Assembly (NCBI RefSeq): GCF_009905375.1
Contig: NC_133650.1
Location: 171,820,518-171,884,517 of the forward strand
DNA from: Apium graveolens
Taxonomy: Eukaryota > Streptophyta > Magnoliopsida > Apiales > Apiaceae
Direction: 5' to 3'
Length of the DNA stretch: 64,000 bases
The position numbers and the translations under genes are program-made. The notes beneath the pieces were generated by a model. The model searched no databases. It was not told the DNA's origin and saw nothing but the letters and a program-made list of their open reading frames with translations. Positions 48,301 to 58,537 of the stretch are shown here, in pieces. How positions within the stretch are numbered: position 1 is the stretch's first letter; every line of letters begins with the position of its first letter.

Positions 48301-51300
48301 TGGCACCAAAAGATCTGATATATGATGGAGCCAAGTTTGTTCCTAATAACTACATGGCTATTCTTTCTAAGGATGAAGATCCATCAGAACTTCACTTCAT
48401 CCAAGATTTTCTATCTCGAAGTGAGATTAGGTATGCTTTGACCCAACCAGAAGCACTCTCAGGAACTTAAGTACTGGAGTTTTGGAGGAGTGGTGTTTAT
48501 GATGATGGTGGTGCAAATAGGTCCTCAAGCATCATATTTACAACAGGGGAGGATGAACACTTGGTTACATTGTCAATTGTTCGACAAGCTTTACATCTTC
48601 CAGAAAACTGTGTTTACAGTTCACAAGTTGGGGAGCCGGCCCTTCAGCAAACGATGGCAAATCTGGGCTATAAAAAGTCTTTGGCAAAGCCGGGACAATT
48701 GAAAAGACTCCACATCAGGGGGAGTGGAGTTTTTTCTTTGACTGCATTACAAAAGCTTTTGCCAACAAGTGCTCCAACTTTGATGCAATCCCAATTTCGA
48801 GTCAGCAAATTGGGTATGCTCTCATTAATCAAACTCATTCTGATTATGCTAATGCTGTGCTAGGATTTATTCTGGATAGGATGCAAGAGGATAGAAATAC
48901 TGTATATTTTGCTAGATTTTGCCAACTTATTTACAGTTTCTGTAGTTCTGATAAGCCCCAACTAGCTAGTGAGTTGATTGAACCCTTTAAACTTGCTAAA
49001 AGGGCTTTCACTGACTTATTATCTACTGATAATAAGAAGACTATACTAAGACCCCTCCAAATTCCTCAATCAGTCAAACAGGTCTTAGTAAACTCTGATC
49101 CAGACACCTATACTGCCATATATCCTGATGTACAACCATCCCAACCTCCATCAGCACCTACACAACCTACCAATTCTCAACCTCAACCAACTCAACCTAC
49201 CATCAGAACATATTTTCAACCATCTCAATCATCTCAACCATCTGCTACAACATCAAGACCCAAACCTTCAAAAGCAAAATATGTTCCTAAATCTCCACCA
49301 AGGAGAAGAAGGATGATACTAAGGGATGAGTTTGATGAAGAAGAGGATCAAGTCCAGGTTCATGCATCAGAATATGTGACAGTAGAAGCTGATAATGTAA
49401 TTTTTTAGAAAGAAGATGAAGCTGGAGGTTCTGAAATATTGAAAAGGAAAAGATCTGTAAATCATGATACAGATCATATCTCTCCACCATCCAAGAGATC
49501 AAAGAAAAAGAGGGCAGGAAGGTATTTGGCACAACCTCATTCTGAGGATACTGAAGAAGCTGAGGAAGGGGATGAGGAATCTCTGATCTCAAAAGAACCA
49601 GTTATAATTGAAGCCCTTCCTGCACCTGAAGGCACTTTCCCAGAAAAAGTGATTACACCTCCTGTCTCTCCTATCAGAAAAACAGATCAAGTTGAAGATT
49701 CAGGATTAAGTCCTGAAATTGACATACACAGGCTGAACATTCTCACAGTGCTATTTCTGGAAGCTCCTCAAGGACATGTATCAACTCCAATTGATTCTCC
49801 ATTAAATGTTGAGGTTCCTTCTAGATCAGTTTAGGATCAGGAATCAGAATCTCCTACAGCCTCACACACTCTTGTGTTGTCAGACAATGATGAGTTTTCT
49901 TCAAGTTCTGGAGATAGTGCTTCAGTAGATACTCCAGCTCCCATTCTTGGAAAGGAAGCATTAGTTAAAAAAGTTTGTTGAACAAGCTACTCCTGTTCGT
50001 TGGGAAGAAACTCACAGAGGAGTTGAGTGGACCAAGAAGTGGAATGACTCAGGTTTTATTCCAAGCACAAAAGTTCTGACAGGGCATATGTCAAAAGTTG
50101 ATGAGTTGTTGTCAAACTCTGATTTCAAGACTCAACTCAAGGTTACAGCTCTCAGTACCAGAAGTCTTCAAGGTCTACACTCTATTACTCATGCTAAGGT
50201 TGATACACTACAGGAAAATGCTAATAAACTTGACCTGATGCTGAAGCAAGACAAGAACAGGTATATCAGACCTATTCATGAGAAAGTTGAAGCAATTGAA
50301 AAGGTTCAGGAAAAGCAACAGGCCCAAATCCCTGAGGTCCTACAGAATCAAGTCTCTCAACAAGCTCAACTGAATGAAATTCAATATTCAGTAGAACTTC
50401 TTCTCTCTCTCTCCTACTACCAGGTGATGCCAAAAAGGGGGAGAAGGTAGTTAAGTCCAAATGCTCTAATGATCAAGTACTGAAGAAGAAAGATGATGAT
50501 AAAGATGACCAGGGAAACTCTGATAAGAGTATAGGTCAAGGGGGAAACTCTGATAAGAGTATAGGTCAAGGAAAAGGTCAAGGAAAATCTTCACAGAAAG
50601 TAATTTCTGATGTTATCAAATCTTCTAAACAGAACAAGTCAAGTTCTGATATTGTGCATGCTAAAAGTCTGATGTCAAGTTCTGATATCCTGATTCAGTC
50701 AGGATCTAAAGTCTCTCAGAAGTTTTTACAAACTCTGAAGCTAAAAGGAAAGCAGACTACTGTCTACTACAAAGATCCTAAAATTCAGACACTTGATGAG
50801 GAAATAGCTAGAAGATTATTTCTCAAACATAATCGTGGAATGGATTTAGAGAATCTCAAAGAGGAAGAAGCTAGATTTGCAGCTGAGAAGACAAATCTAA
50901 AGTCTAAAGCTTCTTATGCTAAGAAACCTCCAAGGCCTAAGGCAAAAGGCATTATGATCAAGGAAAAGTCAAATTCTGAGGCTTCAAAGCTCAAGACAAG
51001 ATCACAAGTTGAAATTAATCCCAAAGATAAGGGGAAAGGAAAATTGATGAACCAACAAAGATACAGGAGATGAAAATTCCTCAAATCCTGATGAAACCTG
51101 TATGCAAATTGGTTTAAGTTTTTGATGATAATGCTGCAGTAGATGAAACTGTTCAAACTCTGAAGAAAAGGAAGATAACTGAAGAATCTAAAATAACCTC
51201 TTACACAGCTCAAGTTGTTCAGAATGAAGAACAGCAAGCTACAGAAGAAATAGCAAATTCTGATCAAGTCATCAAGACATCAACCTCTGACAATGCTCAA

Positions 51301-52122
51301 GTTGATTTGGGAAAGATGACAATTGTTGACAAGAAGAAGTTGTTATGGAAGAAAGCTACTCCAGTGGAACCAAAGTCCAATCTTATGATTAATCAACTTG
51401 CAACATTTGGGTTGAGAGCCAAACAAGCTAGAGATTGAGCTGGATTGGGTTTTAATGTAGAGAATATACAAAAAGGAGTAGAAGTCAATCTAAGAGATCC
51501 TTTCATGTTGACAGACAAACAATATGAACAAATCAAACAAAAGCACCTTGACAAAGTGTTGTCTGCTCAAATTGTGATGGATGCTTATGATAAAGATGAT
51601 CTAAAAGAGAAATTGATCTTATTTCTCAATGATGGAAGAACTTACAGACTAGCTGATACTGATGTACTAAAGCAGTCTGTTAGAGAGCTTCAACATATCC
51701 ATTATCTTCTGGAAGTAAAATCTGATGTAACAAGAAGATGGTCAGATTATATTCTGAAAGCTATAAGAGATCTACACAAAATCTCTGGTACAAAAGTTCC
51801 TGAATGCACTCCAATGATTACTAAAGATGATGAAAGAGAAATTCCTATGAGGAAGAACTCTGCTAAAGTGGAAGTTATTCTGAAAGGAAAGTGCTTATGT
51901 TATAATGAAGACTCTTCACATCCTAGAGTTATCAGACTTGGTGATGGACTTGAAAGAACATCAATTCAAGCTCTCAGAACAACCATTTATCAAATTGGTG
52001 ACAGTAAAGATGAAGAACTGATGCAGGTCAAAGCAGAGTTAGTTGAAGTTCTGAGAAAAGTTGAAGATAAGCTGATAAAAGACTTTACAAAGAATCACTT
52101 TGGATTCAGATTGATCCAGTGA
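48301..52122 (+). pseudogene. Sirevirus third gene (ORF3), element D, broken
   Basis: Starts MAPKDLIYDGAKFVPNNY. The N-terminal block, across frameshifts at about 48470 and 48730, contains LVTLSIVRQALHLPENCVYS, FANKCSNFDAIPISS and NTVYFARFCQLIYSF, colinear with A and C. A Pro/Gln/Thr-rich stretch (about 49120-49260) and an acidic-basic stretch follow. A coiled-coil-like block lies at about 50190-50400, with words coding NSDKSIGQG repeats (50515-50570). The C-terminal block (51445-52122) contains LILFLNDGRTYRLADTDVLK, comparable to the A/C block with YKGGKE and WPLHRIL. Several stops interrupt it. Function unknown. Confidence 0.85.
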
Positions 52123-52245
52123 TATTGGTAAAGCTACAAGGACTGTAAGTTGTAGTTAGTTGTCTAATTAAACTCTCATTGCATTTGTACTTAAATGTTT
52201 TTGACATCATCAAATCTATTAACTTGTATATTTTTCATAATTTAC

Positions 52246-52259
52246 AAGTTGGGGGAGAT
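52246..52259 (+). other. polypurine tract of element D
   Basis: AAGTTGGGGGAGAT directly before the 3' LTR start TGTTAGATAT. It is nearly the same as the A and C tracts. Confidence 0.92.
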
Positions 52260-52832
52260 TGTTAGATATATTTGAGATGTCATGTCTAAACTGATTTGTG
52301 TTTAGTTTTCAGAACTTAACAACAGGACTTACCAGGACATACTGAAATCAAAACTTACTGAAGTCAGAACTTAATATCAGAACATAAGGCGTCAGAAGAT
52401 ATATATCAAGACTTAAGTGCGGGAAGACTTCAGATAAGGAATGTGGCTAATTTACAAGAGAAGATCTGGACTAAAACAAAAGAAGATATGCATGAAGAGT
52501 TAGAATACTAGAAGACTTGTAGAAGATATCCGATTGATATATTTTAGGAGACATAATTATATTCTATATCAATTAGAAGATATCTTGTAACTGTGTACTA
52601 TATAAACACAGCTTAGGATTTACACTATATGTGTTATCATTATCGAGGAAGATTATACATTGTAACCTAGCAGCTCTTAGTGATATTGTTCATCACTAAG
52701 AGAGAACAACAGTTCTATTGTAACAGAGTTTATTTGAATATACTTGATCTTTGTTACATACTTGTGTTGAAATCGATTTGATTGTATAAACACTATATTC
52801 AACCCCCTTCTATAGTGTTGTATAACCTAACA
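52260..52832 (+). repeat. element D 3' LTR
   Basis: 573 bp, TGTTAGATAT...CCTAACA, colinear with 27589-28161. TATATAAA is at 52599-52606. The AAACC duplication follows at 52833-52837. Confidence 0.95.
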
Positions 52833-52837
52833 AAACC

Positions 52838-55800
52838 CCACTCTAGTTCCTCTAAAAAGAAATTAGTTTTAAAAACTACCAAAACACAATAGGGGAGTGT
52901 GAAAGGTGGTGAGACAGGTGAGGGATATGGTGAAAATCAAAGAAACCCTAAGGATAAGGAGAGTGAGGTTTTGTGACCCAAACCAGCCACAATGCAGTTT
53001 CCCAACAAACTGTAGTGCTTAATAAGGAAATAAGCTCTTTACTAGTTATATCCTCCCAAAAGGATGTGACTATTGAAACAAACTCTCAACCAAGAGCACA
53101 TGACAAAAGGGGAAGGGGCACAGACCAACCTCAAAATTATATAAGAAAGACGAAATCTAAACCTATAGGGGAGTCACAGGGTGCACATACAGTGCCAAGT
53201 GTAGTCAAAGACCCAGTTACTGCACCATCACAAAGTCAGGTTGATGTGGCTTCTATAAATGTGGAGTCATAGCCAAAATCTATCATAATTGAAACACCTC
53301 ACACACACAATTCTCCAAAAAATGCACTGGATGTGGACATGATAAACACATAAATTCCTGATTCTCCATATTTGGAACTCATGGAGGAGCCAAAATCCAA
53401 AGCAAGTGAGCATCATCTTATAGATGATTTATTGGCTCACTTGCCATTTCTTCTTGATACTACTGAGAATTCTGTGCATAATCTCAAATCAATCATCACA
53501 GATTCTACAGTAGTTTCAACTCCTAACTCTATCATTTCTACTCTCTTGACAAATATTCCTCATCCGTCGACTAGTGATTGTCTCTCGACGGATAAGCTTC
53601 ACAGCAATTATCCGTCGACATTCACAACTACCATTTCGATGGATGTTCCTCATCCGTTGGAAGTCTCTACACAACTTGAAATTTCCAAACATCTTACTAG
53701 TGTAGATGACTTAGTGGTTGTTCAATCATTATTAGGATTGAGGGAAGGGAGTGAACTGAGTGAGAGGATGAGTTGCTCTCAGGAAAAAGGAGAGGAAATG
53801 AGTGATTAAATGTATGCTATTTCTTCCAGCATGGCAAAAGTGAGTGAGGGGAGTCCCAGCTTAGATGGTGAAGGTGAGGGTATGAGGGTGGGAAGCCAAG
53901 GGGAGCCCTTGATACAAAAAAAGAGAGATACTAAGAGAAAAGCAGGTATAACAGAAGAATGGGAAGATCCCTCTGCTAGTAAGTTAAAGGATGTTAGTGA
54001 TGCAGAAAAGAAGCAGCTATTTCAGTAAGAATATCAAGTTATTTTACACTCTGTTTCTTTTGATGCTGAGACATTTACTCATCATATTCCAACATATCAA
54101 ATTCTAGATGGACAGGGTAATGAGGATGCTTAAAAGACATTGAACTTGGTGCACACTATAGCTTCTATGCTAAGAGCCAATGATGCAATCAATTCACTAC
54201 CTTCAACAGCTGGTGATGATCTTGACTATCCTTCTGGTGTTTCTAGTGGTTCTATTGGAGATGCCTTTCTTGGAGAGGATGTGGAGGATTTAGGAAGGAA
54301 TATAGGGGGAGAAGCAGAAACTTCAGACTGGATGTTTACAAAGGACTAGAACTATCATCACTTCAAATCCACCCTGTTCAAACTCATTCACCAAACTCAA
54401 GCTGCAATTCAAGCCACCAATAGTGCCAGTACCAAGAGTCTTCCGCAAGCACATCTAGAGTCCCTATAGTTGCTCATAATTCAAGCTCTCCATCATAATC
54501 AAACAGTAGATGTACTGAAGCATGACATTGCACAAGTCAAGAAGGATATCTATAAGAGATTGGATGCTAAACTTCCTGATATTACGATGACTAGCCTAAA
54601 TCAAAATCTCAGGAAATATTATGACTTGAATAACAAAGTTGAGGATCTGGGTTCAAGAATGTCCAAATTGGAGAATTCAGTTGTCAAATTCTCTCACATC
54701 AACAAACTCAAACTCAACTGCTACAACAACTGGTGGCTGCTCAAACTTCCAACCCGCTCAACTTGATGATAAAAAAAGGGAGAGAAGGATTCAATTGTCC
54801 AAGCTAGTGAGGGGGAAGGATGTGCACATACAAGTCAGTAAAGTAATTATTCCAGCCATTACTTTCTCAATGCCACCAGTACTAGACATTATTGATTTGA
54901 TCAATATTGTAGTAGCTGAACTCAAGTTGAAAGAACAAATAAAGAAAATGGATGAGAAAATTGAAAAGGTTTTTGGTCCAATTAAAAATCAAGACTAATC
55001 TGTGAAACACTTCACATAATTGAGATAAATTCCAATAAGTGAAATGAGCTTGAGGAATATGGAAAGAAGTCAAACCTCAGCTAGAAGACATCAAAAGGCC
55101 AATGTGATCTTGAAGCCCAAGAATCATTCATCAAAATATTATGTCAAGAATCCTTTGGACCTAGTCTATGCAACTCCTCAACCTGATGAAAAGAAGCTGC
55201 TTGGTCACTCCATTGCCAATCATAAAGATCCAAGAGACTCAGTCTTGAAGAAAAGAATAGCAAAGATCTACAAAAATGACAAATTGATTTGTGTGATGGC
55301 TGGAAATCCTTAATTTGGAGGAGACAAGAAAGAAGAAAAATTGAGACTAAAAAATCAGAAAAGGCAGGTTGCCTTAGAAGCTAAGAAACAAGCTGAGAAG
55401 CTTGTCACCAAATTAGAAGTTGAAAAGCCTGCCACTATAACTGAAACTGAGAAGCTGGAGGAACCAAAGCAGAAATCGGGAAAGGGGTATAGAAAGGAAA
55501 GAGCAAAGAGGAAGCTTGTATTTGAAGAAGAAGAGGAAGAACCTAAGCCAACCCAGTCTACTACTACAAATCAACCAACCTTGCCCATAATGGAGGATGC
55601 TGAAATCAAGGTCAATCTTGAGCTGAATTTTCATGGTGAACTAATCATTCCCAATGATGAACCAATAGACTGGGAAAACCTACCTATTTCTGAGCTAAAC
55701 ATCCTAATACCAACCTCCTCTAAAAGAAGAAAGAATATAACAAGCAAACCAGTCAAGTCTATCCCATTCAAATCCAAATCCCTATCAAAACCCAAGCTAA

Positions 55801-56321
55801 CGGTCAACAAAGGAGATCAACTCTTTATTTGTGACATAAAGAAGTTTTCAGACATAAATCTTTACTTGGATGAGCTGGAGGAAGTGAGAGCTATTGATGC
55901 CCACAACAGACTCCCAGAAAGACTAGTGTTCATGTACAAGGGTGGAAAGGAATTCACTTGGCCTCTTCACAGAATTCTAAATGAAGGCTACCCTGTCTTA
56001 GTAAAAGTATTCTATGCCATCAAGAAAAACTTTGGATTCACCATGGTGGCTAAAAAAGAGATACTTAACAAAATTGAACTAATAAGACAAAGCTGTAGAG
56101 ACCCAAGTGCACTACCAAGAGTCTTAACCATTCCTTACACTGGGAATAGAGTGCACTTGAGGCCATATTGGTTAATGGAGTTCAAGGATGAAAAGAACAC
56201 AAGAATATTCTTCGAATTAGAAGACCAGCTAAAGATATCAAGCAATGAAACTCTCAAGGAAATGCAAGAGATGCTGGATCAATCAGATGAAGATGAATCT
56301 GAGTTCTACAGACAACTTTAA
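52838..56321 (+). pseudogene. element C part 3: ORF3 C-terminal two thirds, broken
   Basis: Colinear with A 15500-11970. It runs through a Ser/Lys stretch, then AVSQQTVVLNKEISSLLVIS and EHHLIDDLLAHLPF. A segment coded by repeat words (53572-53660) reads HPSTS, LSTDK and YPSTF, and is followed by VVQSLLGLREGSELSERM. A coiled-coil-like block lies near 54480-54700 and a Lys/Glu-rich stretch at 55340-55560. The conserved C-terminal block has LFICDIKKFSDINLYLDELE, LVFMYKGGKEFTWPLHRIL and KKNFGFTMVAKKEILNKIE. It ends at the stop at 56319-56321. Frame breaks occur at about 53276, 53809, 54028, 54349, 54770 and 54998. Function unknown. Confidence 0.87.
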
Positions 56322-56570
56322 CACTAGATAGAAGAGAATAATAAAAAGCTGGGAAAGAAGACAAGACACTCAAGGAGAAAATATTAATTTGCTCAGACTA
56401 GAGGAGCACCTTGAACAAAGCTTGTAAGACTTTTGTGAACTTTCTTTTGTCAACTTTCAAATAAAATTGCAGCACTTATCATTTTATCTACTATTGAATG
56501 ATCTTTTTGTATAGGGTGTTTTGTTATCATCAAGGCCCTTTAAATTTATGCCTACAATTCTAGTAGACAT

Positions 56571-56584
56571 AAATTGGGGGAGAT
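56571..56584 (+). other. polypurine tract of element C
   Basis: AAATTGGGGGAGAT directly before the LTR start TGTTAGGAAT, identical to the tract of A. Confidence 0.92.
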
Positions 56585-57594
56585 TGTTAGGAATATGTTG
56601 TAGGCTTGATGATATTTTACCAAAATACCTTAGTAGATTTAATTAAGTGATTTTGTAGCTTTCAATGGATAATCTTACTTGTTATCTGTTGAAAGAATAG
56701 CTTATGTTTAAATAAGTATTTGTAGCACATTCCTGTGTACTGTAATGTCTTATAGAATTAGAAGTTGTAGGATATTTTAAGTCAAGTTGACTATAATAAT
56801 GATATGAAAAATAGGTTGGCTAATTATATATATTAGATGCCTTATAATTTTGCATAAGTGAAATTGAGTCAACTACTATGGAAATACTTTCAATGGATGT
56901 TTCTACAAGGCTTCGACGGACGACCGAAGTCTCATTCGACGGATGATCAAATAGAGTCGCGACGGATGATCCAATAGAGTCTCGACGGATATCAAATTCA
57001 AATACGAGTAGATAGTGACTTGACAGTCACATGGGTTGATTGTATACAAAAGGAATGTGGCAGCATGTAATCAGGATTATGAAGATCAAGAAGCATTTCC
57101 ATTTCCATGCTAACTTGAAGAAATACAAAGATGCTGGATGGAGAAATGAAGAAACATATGATTAGACTTAGACATGTTTTTTTTTATTAGTTTATCTTTT
57201 TCACATGTAACTTGGTGATATATAAACCAAGAGTAGCAAATAGAAAAATATCGATCGAAAGAACTGAGAAATAGATAAGTCATAATCTGTTAAGAATTTC
57301 TTAGTTCTCTCTTTGTAAAATTTACTTGTAAGCAGCTGTGTGCATTCTTGCATCACAGAGATCTTCTACATTTATATATATCTCTGGTGGAAACAACAAT
57401 CTACCATAAAGTTTTTAAACATCCTTGTTTATTTACTTTGTGCTTGAATACTTAAATATTTCTTATCCGCACCTAGCATATTCATACACAGTTATATTTA
57501 TATTTGCAAGAATTTTCAAAAGATTGAAAAGAAACCAAGAATTACATTCAACCCCCTTCTGTAAATCTACTTGTTAGATTGTTTGGGAATAACA
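56585..57594 (+). repeat. element C 3' LTR
   Basis: 1,010 bp, TGTTAGGAATATG...GGGAATAACA. It has the word TCGACGGAT or close variants at 56912, 56936, 56959 and 56982 (spacing 24, 23, 23), then TATATAAA at 57219-57226. CAACCCCCTTCTG lies near the end, as in the D LTR. The next bases, AAGCT (57595-57599), should be the target-site duplication; the partner is outside the window. Confidence 0.92.
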
Positions 57595-58016
57595 AAGCTC
57601 CATTATTTTAAAGGCCCTTTCTCCTGATTCCACCTAAATTAGCAGAATCAAGAGAGTAACCCATAGACTTAAGCATGTTACTCACATTAGTGTCTGTGTG
57701 TGGAACAGATGTATTATTTTCAGGCAATTTAAAACAAACTTGAACTTCATCACAGTTAACACATAAATCATTACCTTTAAGACTGAAGGTATTGGTCATG
57801 TCTGTAGAGTTGAAAATGGTTGTGGTCCAAATTTGTTCCACAACCTCGCAGTAAATCACAGGAGACTTGAGCATAGAGTACTTTAACTTGCAGTTGCTAA
57901 TGAAGTCCATCATCTTGTGAAAGTCTTCAGAAGCAACACTCTTGTCCACATGTGCTATGAAGTTACTTTTCTCGTAGACGAATAGATTGAGACATGATTT
58001 TGACTACTGGTGCCAT
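57595..58016 (-). pseudogene. ORF3 N-terminal part, element E
   Basis: The ATG at 58016 gives MAPVVKIMSQS, then a one-base shift. The open frame from 57949 reads DKSVASEDFHKMMDFISNCK, CEVVEQIWTTTIFNS and CVNCDEVQVCFKLPENNTSV, matching C at 5067-5486. It is interrupted by the C LTR after the KGL segment. Function unknown. Confidence 0.85.
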
Positions 58017-58126
58017 TGTTGCTTAGTATGCAGTTGCAGAAAGAAAGGGGTTTTTAGAGATGAAGAGAGTGAAATTTGCCTTGTAATTCAGAGAAATATA
58101 TAAGTGAAATATAAGAATGGAAATGG

Positions 58127-58443
58127 CTTTTATTCTTTCTCAGAAAAAGATAAACAAATAATTAAAACTAAAATAAAGTATCAAATACTAATTGCAAAAA
58201 ATAACCGTTTAAAAATAAAGCATCGTAGATACTCCAAAAATAATCCATCGACATATACATACACATTATAAGTAAATTCGACATATATGGTTTAGAATTA
58301 ATAGCTATGATTGGAGCAATTCAAAGGATATACATTGTACCATTATCCGTCGAGGAATATAATACCCAGAAATATATTTGACTTTCAATGGATAATTAAA
58401 TTTTACGGACATTCATTCTCAATGGATAATGAACATCCGTCGA
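58127..58443 (-). promoter_or_regulatory. putative internal ORF3 promoter of element E
   Basis: Spacer of 521 nt between the pol stop (58538) and the ORF3 ATG (58016). AATAAAAG at plus 58127-58134 aligns with TATAAAAG of A, at 111 nt from the ATG. A second TATA-like TATATA lies at 58097-58102. Words at 58243, 58345 and 58435, plus decayed ones, lie upstream. Confidence 0.42.
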
Positions 58444-58537
58444 GAGATTAATTTTGACTTAGCCAAAATTTCATCTTTTCAGGAAAAATCAAATTTATTC
58501 CTGACTGCATTTCAAATTGCATGGACATCAAAATGAA

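Larger units (their letters stand above)
27589..52832 (+). mobile_element. element D: second Sirevirus-like Ty1/copia family with ORF3, interrupted by a chromovirus
   Basis: LTRs at 27589-28161 and 52260-52832 (573 bp each), primer binding site, polypurine tract, AAACC duplication, gag, pol and a third gene. Without the 13.6-kb insert it is about 11.7 kb. I count about 25 differences between its LTRs (roughly 4.4%). It belongs to a different family from A/C/E but shares the architecture. It uses its own repeated word (AAGTTCTGAT and its complement) where A/C/E use TCGACGGAT. Confidence 0.95.
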
